From: Spirosoma foliorum
Lineage (GTDB): Bacteria; Bacteroidota; Bacteroidia; Cytophagales; Spirosomataceae
Assembly (NCBI RefSeq): GCF_014117325.1
Contig: NZ_CP059732.1
Location: 3,733,001 to 3,797,000, forward strand
DNA length: 64,000 bases
Reading direction: 5' to 3'
In this document: positions 43,598-52,789 of the stretch, piece by piece
Layout of the letters: the number at the start of each line of letters is the position of its first letter
How positions within the stretch are numbered: the stretch's first letter is position 1
The notes under the pieces: generated by a model
Told to the model about the DNA's origin: nothing
The model's input: only the letters and a program-made list of their open reading frames with translations
The model's database searches: none
Made by a program: the position numbers and the translations under genes

Positions 43598-45323
43598 ACT
43601 GGCTGGTGCTGCGTTGCGACTGATAAATCTGAACGTATTCGGGGCTAGTGGCCATCAACTCAGGGTGAGTTCCCTTGGCAATAATTTCACCTTCCATAAG
43701 CAGAATGATCTGCTCGTACTCTTCAACCGGCGCAATCTTTTGCGTTACCGATAGTAAGGTTAGCTCCGGGTAGTTTTGTTGAACGCCCGCCAAAATCTTC
43801 TGTTCGGTATTGGAGTCAACCCGCGCGGTGAAATCGTCCAGTAACAAAACTTTCGGATTTAAGGCCAATGCGCGAGCCAGCATAATTCGTTGCTTCTGCC
43901 CCCCCGACAAACTAGCTCCCCGTTCCGAAACAAGGCTTTGGAGTTTGTCAGGCAATGACTCAACAAATTCTCGTAGTTCTGCCGTATCAATGGCTTTTTT
44001 CAACGATTCATCAGTCACCGTTTCACTAAAGGCTATGTTTTCGCGAAGGCTCAGGTTGAACATGATGCTGTCCTGAAACACAAACCCAACCTGCTGGTGA
44101 AAATTCTCTTCGTCATAGGAATCGATGGGTAGTCCGTCGTATTCGATGGTTCCAGAAGTGGGTTTCAACAATCCGGTCAGCAAAAACAAGAGCTGGCTTT
44201 TTCCGGCTGCCGTTGGGCCTACAATGGCGGTTCGCGTACCCGCTTTTACCGAAAACGAAACGTCTTTTAAGGCCGGCTTGTCGCCATAGTACATGGATAC
44301 ATTTTTCAGCTCAATATCGCCTTTAAGGGTTGCTTCTACTGCGCCTGTCTGCGCCGTTTCGGGTGCTTGCAAGACCGCATTGACACGTTCATACGAAGCC
44401 GATGACTGCGCAATCACGTTGCTCATAAATCCAATCACAATGATCGGAAAAACAAGCAGAGCGAGATAGCTGTTGAAGGCCGCGAAATCGCCCAGCGACA
44501 TGCTGCCTGTAATAACAAAATGTCCACCCAGCACCAGAATCGCCAAACCGGCCATATTGGCGGTGAAGCTGATTACCGGAATCAGAGCCGCAAACAGACG
44601 TAAAATAGCGATACCTAAATCCTTTGCATCGGTATTGGCGGCTAAGAATTTGTCGTATTCGAGCTGTTGCGAGTTAATAACCCGAATCAAGGCCGAACCC
44701 AGAATACTTTCGTTGATAACCTTATTGAGCCAGTCAATTACCTCCCGACTCCGCATAAATAATACCCGTACTTTTTTCAGCAACAGGTAGAACGTAATGC
44801 CAATAATCGGCACAATGGTCAATACAGCCAGCGCCAGTTTCCAATTTATATTGATGAGCAGGATACTCGCGCCAATGATAATGCAAAGCGAAGAAACAAT
44901 GGAAACAATAGCCTGCGAGACAAACATCTTAACCGAATCGATATCCGACGTCAGGTTTGTCAATAATTTCGATGGGTTTGTCTGCTGAATATAAATAAAG
45001 CTCTGGCGTGATATTTTGTCGGCTAACTGTGTTCGTAAATCTCGTGCGACACGCTCAGAGGCATAGGTTTGAACGATACTTTGCAGATACGTAAACACAA
45101 AAATGAAGAGCGTTGCCGACAGAAATTCGATAACAAGTGTGCGCAGCTCAAATTTCCCTGCCGAATAATCATCAATACCGTGTGAGATAAGCATCGGTAA
45201 GATGAGGTTCACTCCATTGCTGATCAACGCAAAAAGGATCAGCAACAGAATCATTCTGGAATACGGTTTCAGCAGGCTCAACAAAGAAGATGAAGGCTTT
45301 TTAGGAGCTTCTTTTTGTGGCAT
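43581..45323 (-). CDS. Heterodimeric ABC exporter, subunit with degenerate ATP site
   Basis: The 580-residue partner has six membrane segments (about 15-310) and an ATPase domain with GPTAAGKSQ (Walker A with Gln after Ser), FQDSIMFNLSLREN, LSGGQKQRIMLARAL (canonical signature) and LLLDDFTARVDSNTE. In the last the catalytic Glu is replaced by Asp, so the site formed with this Walker B is inactive or slow, as in TM287. VTQKIAPVE lacks the usual switch His as well. It is the first gene of the pair on the minus strand and overlaps the second by 17 nt. Confidence 0.93.
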   Translation of the reverse strand: MPQKEAPKKPSSSLLSLLKPYSRMILLLILFALISNGVNLILPMLISHGIDDYSAGKFELRTLVIEFLSATLFIFVFTYLQSIVQTYASERVARDLRTQLADKISRQSFIYIQQTNPSKLLTNLTSDIDSVKMFVSQAIVSIVSSLCIIIGASILLININWKLALAVLTIVPIIGITFYLLLKKVRVLFMRSREVIDWLNKVINESILGSALIRVINSQQLEYDKFLAANTDAKDLGIAILRLFAALIPVISFTANMAGLAILVLGGHFVITGSMSLGDFAAFNSYLALLVFPIIVIGFMSNVIAQSSASYERVNAVLQAPETAQTGAVEATLKGDIELKNVSMYYGDKPALKDVSFSVKAGTRTAIVGPTAAGKSQLLFLLTGLLKPTSGTIEYDGLPIDSYDEENFHQQVGFVFQDSIMFNLSLRENIAFSETVTDESLKKAIDTAELREFVESLPDKLQSLVSERGASLSGGQKQRIMLARALALNPKVLLLDDFTARVDSNTEQKILAGVQQNYPELTLLSVTQKIAPVEEYEQIILLMEGEIIAKGTHPELMATSPEYVQIYQSQRSTSQYELRS

Positions 45324-45384
45324 AGCTTTTTCCCAAAGATGAGCTTTGGACTTGGGTGAAGGTTAGCCCAAAGGTACTGAAATA

Positions 45385-45477
45385 TGTAACGCGGACATCC
45401 TGTCCGCATAGATGAAAGACCTCTATCAACCAGATGAGATTGGGTTTCAACTATGCGGACAGGATGTCCGCGTTACA
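45385..45477. repeat. Perfect 27-bp inverted repeat with nested palindromes
   Basis: Arms 45385-45411 and 45451-45477 are perfect reverse complements. Each arm itself contains GCGGACA-TCC-TGTCCGC, a 7-bp hairpin. It fills the spacer between the SPFH gene and the ABC pair and touches the SPFH stop region at 45481. Confidence 0.92.
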
Positions 45478-45480
45478 CTA

Positions 45481-47445
45481 TTACTTTTTGTCCTCAGTCT
45501 TATCTACCAACGGGGTTGTCACATCAACAATTTTGGTGGCCTTCCCCGTTTTCCGTTCTTCAATTTGCTCAAGGAGTTTCAGACCCATAAGCCCATTCAT
45601 TGATCCTTCGGTACCATTACCTGCTCCGTTGATAACAATGTCGGGGATGACGCGGATATGCCCCTTGCCAATCTCTTCGGTGATCTTGAAGCGTGTAAAG
45701 TTTTCGTCGCCCATAGCCCGAACCTGCAACTCGTAGGCTTCGGCAGTCGAACGACCTATTGCCAGAATTTTCTCGGCTTCGGCATTACCAGTTTTAGCAA
45801 TCCGTTCAGCTTCGGCATCGGCGGTTAGTTTTGTAGCTTCAGCATCAGCAGCTGCCTGACGACGACGGGCTTCGGCATTGGCCTCAGCTCTGATTTTCGT
45901 GGCTTCCGATTCGGCACCGACCTGTAATTTCAGGCTTCGAGCCTCCCCTTCCGATTTTTTCACGGCTGCATCAGCTGTACGCTGGGCAATCTCAACGCTT
46001 TGCTGCGCTTTCACGACTTCCCGCTGAATATCGGCTAATGCCGTTTCGCGTTCCATGCCCTGGCGTTTTTCCTGTGCCATCCGCTGGGTTTCGTAGGTTT
46101 TTTCTTCTTCCTGCGCAATCTTCCGATCAGTCAGGGTTTTCATTAGACTATCAGGAGGAACGATGTCGCCAATGAGCGTATCGACCGCATTTACGTTGTA
46201 CACTTCCAATACAGCCCGAATGTGTTCACGGGCGGCTTCCTGCCTTTCTTTACGGGTACTTAAGAATGCAATTACATCGGAGTCCTGCGCTGAGTTCCGG
46301 AAATAGTTACCAATGGTTGGCTCCAGCACCTGCGAAACCAGGTTAGTCATGCTCCCAAAACGGGCAATCACTTTAGGGGCTTCGGCCGATGGAATGTGAA
46401 TAATCTGCGCTACGTCGAGGTTGAACGGGAAACCATCTTTCGAGCGGACTGTAATGGTCGACAGGTTTCGGTCAAGGGCGTGCGCTTCTGTTCGTGCGTT
46501 TGCCCAGTTTAGCACAAGGTTGGTAGTTGGTACGCCTTCAACTTTCATCGTAAAGGTATTGACAGGGTATTTACCTGGTCCCAGCGGCTCCATCCAGACA
46601 CCCCGGAACCCACGTCGAACAATATTCCCATGCTTAAATGACTCACCTGTCAGGTCTTCGCCATCTTCACCTATGTACGAAATCACAACCCCAACATGGC
46701 CAATCGGCACTTCAGTCATCGGTATCTCTTCAATCTGAATGGCCCAGGGATTGATGTAATACGAGCCCGCCAGCACCACCTGCGGCTGAAGTCCACGATT
46801 ACCGCCATTTTGCAGGAAGAAATCGACGTTCTGGAAGTTGTTATGCCCTTCAACGTTCCGGCCAGCAATCTGCCCCGGCAGTAAGGGCGCTCCATCCAGC
46901 GTTGTAATAATACCAACCATGTTTTCCTTGATGACGGTCATATCGGCAATCGTAACCGTGAACGCATAGGGGTTTATCCGATAGGTACCGGGTGTGAGTA
47001 CAGCTGTCTGCCGACCCTTTTGGCCTCCACTGCTCAGAAAGCGCTCAGTATCCTGAAAATTATCGGAATCGACACGCCTAGCCAGGATATTACCGGTTGG
47101 CAATTCGGCTCCATCGTTAGATAGCACTAAGCCAATTTTACCTTCTGGTACAACCGTAAAGGGCTGCATCGTGATACCGTACTGCCAGGGCCACATCCAC
47201 CAATACAAGCCAGGTGCCAGCGTTTGTGCCTGATAACCGGCCTCACCTTTGGTAGCAATGATCCGGCCATCGGGTAAACCCCGATCTGTACCAACAAGCA
47301 CATATTTTTTGGTTACGAGACCTATCCGGTCTTCGGGAACAATGACCATCCCGAACAGAAAGCGTAGGACTAATTTATAAAGCACTACGGCCATTAAGAG
47401 CAGGGCTACCCAGCCCCACGTCGATACAAGGGATAAAAATTCCAT
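45481..47445 (-). CDS. Flotillin-like SPFH/band 7 protein with N-terminal tandem repeats
   Basis: The 654-residue protein starts with one membrane segment (about 10-32). Residues 35-246 hold three related segments of about 64-75 residues, each with a PEGKIGLV-type strand, a (L/P)xGxI(L/I)A turn, FQ...FL..GGxxG and PGxYxINP. A fourth partial unit leads into the SPFH domain (about 250-440). The C-terminal region (about 450-600) is a long Ala/Glu/Lys coiled coil with AEARRRQAAADAEATKLTADAEAERIAK in pieces, the flotillin hallmark. Such proteins scaffold membrane microdomains. It is a single-gene unit on the minus strand. Confidence 0.88.
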   Translation of the reverse strand: MEFLSLVSTWGWVALLLMAVVLYKLVLRFLFGMVIVPEDRIGLVTKKYVLVGTDRGLPDGRIIATKGEAGYQAQTLAPGLYWWMWPWQYGITMQPFTVVPEGKIGLVLSNDGAELPTGNILARRVDSDNFQDTERFLSSGGQKGRQTAVLTPGTYRINPYAFTVTIADMTVIKENMVGIITTLDGAPLLPGQIAGRNVEGHNNFQNVDFFLQNGGNRGLQPQVVLAGSYYINPWAIQIEEIPMTEVPIGHVGVVISYIGEDGEDLTGESFKHGNIVRRGFRGVWMEPLGPGKYPVNTFTMKVEGVPTTNLVLNWANARTEAHALDRNLSTITVRSKDGFPFNLDVAQIIHIPSAEAPKVIARFGSMTNLVSQVLEPTIGNYFRNSAQDSDVIAFLSTRKERQEAAREHIRAVLEVYNVNAVDTLIGDIVPPDSLMKTLTDRKIAQEEEKTYETQRMAQEKRQGMERETALADIQREVVKAQQSVEIAQRTADAAVKKSEGEARSLKLQVGAESEATKIRAEANAEARRRQAAADAEATKLTADAEAERIAKTGNAEAEKILAIGRSTAEAYELQVRAMGDENFTRFKITEEIGKGHIRVIPDIVINGAGNGTEGSMNGLMGLKLLEQIEERKTGKATKIVDVTTPLVDKTEDKK

Positions 47446-47677
47446 GAATGAACTGGTGTTAAACGGTTAAGAAACTGAAAAGTAAGTGAAAGAAAGTCGG
47501 AGTCGAATGACTCAGTTAGCAAGCGGGGAATCAGAATGATACGTCTACATTGGAGTAGCGATTAGTTGGTCAGATGACACGTCAAATGTAGAAGCAACTT
47601 AATCTCAACGTAGCAGAATTAGGATGATTGGTTACAGAAAGCTAAAATTGTGCAGGGGATTTGATGAGCGGCTTAAT

Positions 47678-49120
47678 CTACAACTCCTGCGCCAGATTGA
47701 AGAAAAATCCGGTCTTACCTTGCGCGTTAATGGTGCCGCTGAATCGAAGTACCAGATTATAAAAACTCACCACATCGAGGCTCAATCCCGTACCGGCCAG
47801 AGGTTTGTTCGCCAGTAGGCTCTGGTATTGCTCCGCCACAGTACTATGAACATAACCTGCATCGGCAAACACCGTCAGGTAAGCAGCAACGGGTACCGTA
47901 TTGAACTGCCGGACATGCAACCAGTTCAGCTGCTTCCGAACATTAAATAGCTGATAACGAAGGCTATTTCGCCAAATAAAAGTTCGTTGTCCGTCTACCA
48001 CATACAGCTCATAACCGCGCACCATATCGCTTGAACTTCCCAGTCCACGTAGACTAAAATAAGGCTGCCGTGTAGGCCAGGTCGAGCGCCCACGCAGGCT
48101 CCCGGCATAGTAGAAATGTTTGCCTAATGACCAATACCGGGTAGCGGCTGCTGAGATGTCCAGGAAATGAAAATTATCGCTTGGTAAAATACCCGAAACA
48201 CCGATTCCTCCCGAAATCAACGTGCCCTGAAGCGGGTAAACCACGTTATCGCGCCGGTCGTATCGGTAACTATAGGTCAGCGCCATAAACTGGAGGCTTG
48301 TACGGCTATCCAAAAAATAATCAGGATTCAGTCGGACAATGGTATCAGCGACAGAGTACCGTGTGTACCGTGTGTCAAATGTATGGTAATGGTACAACCC
48401 CCTGCGGTGCGTCAGGGTTAGCGCTGCGTAAGCACGCTCGCGGAGCGTTTCTTCTGACTTTACATAAACCCACTTATCAAATTGCGTGCGATATGGGATT
48501 TCTTTATTGGTCATGTAGCCAATATCGACCCGTAAACCAATTTTTTGCGCCCGATCAATGTACGGTTTAGAGTACGACAAAACCGTACGCTGTAAAAAGC
48601 CTCGTTCAAAGGCTATCTGGAGTTTGTCGTTATTGCCCGTTATGTTGCGATAACTCAGATGCCCTCCGTAAATAACCCGGCTAAAGTCGTGCCCACGATC
48701 ATACCACCATTCATTAAAATTTCGGTCGGCCAGATCAAAAACCGGATAGGCAACGAAATACCATCGTTCCTTCATGGTTACGGTCAGATCGAGCTGGGAC
48801 AGTCGGGTAGAATCTGGAGATGGTATCAGTTGGGTACTAATATCAACCGTTACAAAGAGCGTGGTGTTGTTGATATTCCGTTGATCCCAGGCAATTCGAC
48901 CGGGTAAATCGGACAGTCGAACAGAGTCACCGACCCGCAAAGTCATTTCGCGAAGAATAATTCGATCACGCGTACGGTAATTTCCTTTAAGGATTACAGA
49001 ACGGATAGTAACTTTCTGAGTCGAGTCAATCGGGAAAACTGCAAAAGCCTCTAGAGAACTCAACAGAAACACCGTTAGCGCCAGAATAACGGTTGGCCAC
49101 GTTTTCGGAATCATTCTCAA
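47678..49120 (-). CDS. Omp85-family outer membrane protein (POTRA plus barrel)
   Basis: The 480-residue protein has a signal peptide ending near AFAVFP, one POTRA-like domain (about 35-120: VTIRSVILKGNYRTRDRIILREM, which opens with the family strand-helix) and a beta-barrel of about 130-480 with conserved YRYDRRDNVVYPLQGTLISGG as the bacterial surface antigen motif. It is shorter than BamA, which has five POTRA domains, and closer to the small accessory Omp85/TamA-like proteins. Insertion or secretion of outer-membrane or surface lipoproteins is plausible. It stands alone; the spacer to the SPFH gene holds nothing recognisable. Confidence 0.87.
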   Translation of the reverse strand: MRMIPKTWPTVILALTVFLLSSLEAFAVFPIDSTQKVTIRSVILKGNYRTRDRIILREMTLRVGDSVRLSDLPGRIAWDQRNINNTTLFVTVDISTQLIPSPDSTRLSQLDLTVTMKERWYFVAYPVFDLADRNFNEWWYDRGHDFSRVIYGGHLSYRNITGNNDKLQIAFERGFLQRTVLSYSKPYIDRAQKIGLRVDIGYMTNKEIPYRTQFDKWVYVKSEETLRERAYAALTLTHRRGLYHYHTFDTRYTRYSVADTIVRLNPDYFLDSRTSLQFMALTYSYRYDRRDNVVYPLQGTLISGGIGVSGILPSDNFHFLDISAAATRYWSLGKHFYYAGSLRGRSTWPTRQPYFSLRGLGSSSDMVRGYELYVVDGQRTFIWRNSLRYQLFNVRKQLNWLHVRQFNTVPVAAYLTVFADAGYVHSTVAEQYQSLLANKPLAGTGLSLDVVSFYNLVLRFSGTINAQGKTGFFFNLAQEL

Positions 49121-49237
49121 AAGTACGTCTTTTCAAAAAAATAAGACAAGAATATCTCCATATCCTGCAAATCAGTACGTATTATTGTTGACTACTCAGT
49201 AGGAACCTATGATGACTGTTTAAATATACGACAATCC

Positions 49238-50767
49238 ATGCAAACGGGAAGTGTTCAGAAAACCTCCACCACCGCCAAGCCTAGTTTAAGCTTCTGGCAG
49301 ATCTGGAATATGAGTTTTGGTTTTTTAGGAATTCAATATGGCTTTGGTTTACAACAAGCTAACATGAGTCCCATTTATCGTTACCTGGGCGCCGATGAAG
49401 CCTCTATTCCGGGCCTTTGGCTCGCTGGGCCGCTCACGGGATTATTACTTCAGCCAATTATTGGTGCCGTTTCGGATCGCAGTTGGTCACCGCGCTGGGG
49501 CCGTCGGAAACCGTTTATTTTAATTGGTGCCTTAGCGGGTAGTATTGCCATGATATTTATGCCAAATTCGTCATACGTCTGGATGGCGGCCGGGTTGATG
49601 TGGATGCTTGACGCAGGACTTAATTCGGCTATGGAGCCTTTCCGGGCATTTGTGGGCGACATGCTCAATGATAAACAGCGCCCTACGGGTTTTGCTATCC
49701 AATCATTCATGGTTGGGTTTGGCCAAACGTTAGCCAATTTGATGCCTTATCTGTTGCCTCTTCTGGGTATATCGATGGTGATGTCGGACGACCAATTAGC
49801 AAATGGGATTCCAAATTCAGTGCGTTATCCGTTCTATATTGGTGCTGGTGCGGTTGTGCTGTCCGTACTCTGGACAATCCGCACGACCAAAGAATACCCC
49901 CCCGTCGATGAAAGCTACAAAGAGCCGCATGTTTTTACGGACGAAGAAAAAAAATCCATTGCGTTCTGGCATCTGGCGTTAGCGCTGGGAGGTGCTATTT
50001 TGGCGTTCTTTTTTGCTGCACGTATAGGTGGTTTGGTAACGGGTTTGCTGTGGGGCATTGGCGTATTAGCCGGTAGTTACCTGGTGCTGATGCTGCCGAT
50101 TTTCAAGGAAATACTGGCTTCGCTTTCGGCCATGCCCACAGTGATGAAACAGCTTTGGTGGGTCAAATTTTTCACCTGGTACGGGCTACCACTCATGTGG
50201 CAGTATCTATCGCTGGCAGCGGCCAAATATGCGTTCAATGCGCCTGATACGATCTCGAACAAGGCTGGTTTTGAAGAAGGCACCAAGTGGGGAGGACTTT
50301 GCTTTGCCATGTTTAGTATTTCCTGTGCTGTTATCTCGGTCTTTATTCCACGGATTGCCAAAGCTATTGGTAGTGCGCGAGCTACCCACGCCCTGTTCCT
50401 GACGATTGGGTCAATGGGTTTCTTCCTAACACTTACCTCCAACGATAAAATGATCTATCTCATCGGCATGACGATCATCGGCTTTGCCTGGGGTTCGATC
50501 ATGTCTATGCCCTACCTACTGCTGGCAAGTGCGGTCCCCAAAGAGCGTATGGGGGTTTACATGGGCATTTTTAATGGTTTTATCTGTGTACCCCAGTTTA
50601 TTGGAATGCTTACCGTGCCGCTTTATTACAAACCACTTCTGGGCGACGATCCTCGCAACGCACTTGTGTTAGCAGGTATTTGTTTGTTGTTGGCAGCAGC
50701 ATCCTGCTTCCTGGTAAAAGAAGTCAAAAAGACGAACGAGCCGGCCATCCCGGTTGAGCTTGGTTAA
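49238..50767 (+). CDS. MFS sugar transporter (GPH/SLC45-like)
   Basis: The 509-residue permease has 12 hydrophobic segments. QYGFGLQQANMSPIYRYLGA near the N-terminus and DRSWSPRWGRRKPFILIGAL (loop 2-3 with RWGRRKP) are typical of sugar:cation symporters related to maltose/sucrose transporters. It is followed 105 bp downstream by a PfkB carbohydrate kinase on the same strand, so uptake and phosphorylation of a hexose or disaccharide-derived sugar are probably coupled. The sugar is not determined by sequence. It is divergent from the Omp85 gene. Confidence 0.88.
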   Translation: MQTGSVQKTSTTAKPSLSFWQIWNMSFGFLGIQYGFGLQQANMSPIYRYLGADEASIPGLWLAGPLTGLLLQPIIGAVSDRSWSPRWGRRKPFILIGALAGSIAMIFMPNSSYVWMAAGLMWMLDAGLNSAMEPFRAFVGDMLNDKQRPTGFAIQSFMVGFGQTLANLMPYLLPLLGISMVMSDDQLANGIPNSVRYPFYIGAGAVVLSVLWTIRTTKEYPPVDESYKEPHVFTDEEKKSIAFWHLALALGGAILAFFFAARIGGLVTGLLWGIGVLAGSYLVLMLPIFKEILASLSAMPTVMKQLWWVKFFTWYGLPLMWQYLSLAAAKYAFNAPDTISNKAGFEEGTKWGGLCFAMFSISCAVISVFIPRIAKAIGSARATHALFLTIGSMGFFLTLTSNDKMIYLIGMTIIGFAWGSIMSMPYLLLASAVPKERMGVYMGIFNGFICVPQFIGMLTVPLYYKPLLGDDPRNALVLAGICLLLAAASCFLVKEVKKTNEPAIPVELG

Positions 50768-50842
50768 AAGAAATTACAAAATACGAATACGATGTGTGAC
50801 TTTTGCTCTTGCCCGAGAAAATCGTAATTCGTACCTCATAAC

Positions 50843-50860
50843 GGGGCCGCCCGCGCGGCC
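50843..50860 (+). repeat. Dispersed G/C-rich element, copy 2
   Basis: GGGGCCGCCCGCGCGGCC, in the spacer between the MFS and kinase genes, 12 bp before the kinase start. See the copies at 4196, 52031 and 59919. Confidence 0.6.
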
Positions 50861-50872
50861 GTAATTCATTAC

Positions 50873-51820
50873 ATGACAAATTCACCCCGTCCATACGCCC
50901 TCCTTTCGGTTGGCGAATTACTAGCCGATTTGATTGGCCACCACGTGTCGAGCAGCTTACTTGATGCGCAGGATTTCAGGCGGTATCAGGGTGGAAGCCC
51001 TGCCAACATGGCAACCAATATGGCCCGTTTAGGCGGTAAAGTTGCCCTGGTTTCCTGCGTTGGCAATGATAATATTGGCAAGTATCTGGTTCGCCAGATT
51101 GAAGAATCTGGCGTTGATACCCAATACATTACAGCAGACCCACTCGAACCGACGACGATTGTACTGGTGTCACGAACGGCTGGTACGCCCGATTTTGTGG
51201 CCTACCGCCATGCTGACTGTCAGCTCAAGCCCGAACAATTACCTGATTCGTTACTGGCTCAGACGCAGCTATTTCATACGACCTGCTTTGCCTTAAGTCA
51301 ACAACCTGCTCAGGATACCATTATCGATGCGGCAAAACGAGCCCAGGCGGCTGGTTGCCAGGTTACGATCGATGCCAATTACGCACCTACCATCTGGCCC
51401 GATCGCGATCAGGCCTGGCGTGTGTTAGCCGATTATTTTGCAGCGGGTGCGCTCGTAAAAGTGAGTGAAGATGATGCCGAACGGCTTTATGGTTCCCCAC
51501 AAACTCCTGAACGGATTCTGAGCGATTTCCATCAAATGGGCGCAACAACCATTTGCTTAACGCTCGGCGCTGATGGAAGCCTGGTTTCGTATGATGGTGG
51601 AGCGAAACAAGCACGAATCCCCGGCAAAAAGATTGATGTGGTGGATGTTACCGGCGCTGGCGATGCGTATTGGGCAGGTTTTCTTACGGCTTATTTAGAT
51701 GGCTATGCCCCCGGCAATTGCGCCCATGCGGGTGCCGCCCTAGCCAAAATGAAACTAACCCGGCAGGGACCACTGCCTGACAAAGTAGATCGAAAGCTTA
51801 TTTATGCTGATTTTGAGTAG
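50873..51820 (+). CDS. PfkB-family carbohydrate kinase (fructokinase-like)
   Basis: The 315-residue kinase phosphorylates a sugar with ATP. GGSPANMATNMARLGG (about 41-56) is the N-terminal PfkB signature and DVTGAGDAYWAGFLTAYLDG (about 258-277) the C-terminal one with the catalytic Asp in GAGD. VALVSCVGNDNIGKYL and the lid-forming strands are as in fructokinases. Together with the MFS permease it forms a small sugar-utilisation unit. Fructose is the likeliest substrate; a nucleoside or 2-keto-3-deoxygluconate is the alternative. A triple hairpin follows. Confidence 0.9.
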   Translation: MTNSPRPYALLSVGELLADLIGHHVSSSLLDAQDFRRYQGGSPANMATNMARLGGKVALVSCVGNDNIGKYLVRQIEESGVDTQYITADPLEPTTIVLVSRTAGTPDFVAYRHADCQLKPEQLPDSLLAQTQLFHTTCFALSQQPAQDTIIDAAKRAQAAGCQVTIDANYAPTIWPDRDQAWRVLADYFAAGALVKVSEDDAERLYGSPQTPERILSDFHQMGATTICLTLGADGSLVSYDGGAKQARIPGKKIDVVDVTGAGDAYWAGFLTAYLDGYAPGNCAHAGAALAKMKLTRQGPLPDKVDRKLIYADFE

Positions 51821-51883
51821 GATATAGCACACAGATGACGCGGATTGTTTAAGATTAAACATGATTTTATCTGTGTTTTGTGA

Positions 51884-51987
51884 AGGCAGGTTCCTAAACC
51901 TGCCTCAGTGAGGTTTCTTAAAACCGAACGATTGCTACAATTCGGTTTTAAGAAACCTCACGAAGGTCAGATTTAAGAATCTGACCT
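51884..51987. repeat. Array of three hairpins after the PfkB gene
   Basis: AGGCAGGTT/AACCTGCCT (51884-51905), a perfect 21-bp stem (51908-51928 with 51941-51961) containing AGGTTTCTTAAAACCGAA, and AGGTCAGATT/AATCTGACCT (51964-51987). The AGGTTT and GTCAGA words also occur at 21344-21419. Confidence 0.8.
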
Positions 51988-52030
51988 CACAAAGAATCTG
52001 TGTAAATCTTAAAAATCAGCGGCACCTGCC

Positions 52031-52048
52031 GGGGCCGCCCGTGCGGTT
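52031..52048 (+). repeat. Dispersed G/C-rich element, copy 3
   Basis: GGGGCCGCCCGTGCGGTT, directly adjacent to the stop codon (52052) of the lipoprotein gene, so it may act in its 3' end. Confidence 0.6.
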
Positions 52049-52051
52049 CTA

Positions 52052-52681
52052 TCATTTCACGTCCGCCAATTTATCTAGATCAATGTCTTCAAGGGCGGCT
52101 TTGATTTTATCCATACTAATACCGTGACCTTTAGCCGACACAATGAATCGTTTGTTGACGAGCACGGCTATTTCACCATCTTTGCTGGCGTTGTCGTATT
52201 TTTCATACGCTTTGTTATCACCCATTTTGGTGGTTTTTTCGTAGCCATTTTCGGTCTCTTTGTCAATCTCAAGCATCGACCAGGCCGCCAGACCGATCAT
52301 CATAGCCGAACCGCCCCCATCAATAATAGCCAGTTCGATATTCTCGCTATTGTCGTCGTTGCCATATTTACCGGTTGCGGTCGAGACCGTGAAACCCGCT
52401 GTTCCATTTTTCTCACCTGTTGCTTCTTTACGCGCTAGTCCGTCAGCATCACTCGGTAAAAGCTCTTTGAGCTTACGAAAGTCGACTGTTTCGACGGGCC
52501 CTTTTTTTCCCATCTCCTCGGCCTGACTTGCCATTTCTTTCAGGGCACTCACCGCGCCGAGAGTCGATACACTTTCTTCGTCTTTTTTCTCTTTTTCTTC
52601 CTCTTCTTCCTTACTTCCACAGCCAGCCAATAGCATCACTGGGAGTAAGCCGGTCCAAAGCCAGTTTAGATTCGTTCGCAT
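52052..52681 (-). CDS. Hypothetical lipoprotein
   Basis: The 209-residue product has a lipobox LLPVMLLAGC, with the lipidated Cys at about residue 21. A run of Glu and Lys (about 25-36) forms a flexible linker. The C-terminal part (about 70-209) is a single domain: FTVSTATGKYGNDDNSENIELAIIDG opens it and INDISMDKIKAALEDIDLDKLADVK-like helices close it. I do not recognise the family. Proteins of this size in Bacteroidota are often surface or periplasmic and of unknown role. It is the only gene between the PfkB unit and the M1 peptidase. Confidence 0.75.
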   Translation of the reverse strand: MRTNLNWLWTGLLPVMLLAGCGSKEEEEEKEKKDEESVSTLGAVSALKEMASQAEEMGKKGPVETVDFRKLKELLPSDADGLARKEATGEKNGTAGFTVSTATGKYGNDDNSENIELAIIDGGGSAMMIGLAAWSMLEIDKETENGYEKTTKMGDNKAYEKYDNASKDGEIAVLVNKRFIVSAKGHGISMDKIKAALEDIDLDKLADVK

Positions 52682-52789
52682 AGTCGTTTTACTTAGATAA
52701 GAATGGGGTAAAGGTCAATTACAGGCAAGCTACAGTTTCTTCCAATAGGATATCGATTCTTTTGAGTAAACGTAAATCGATCCTTTTAT

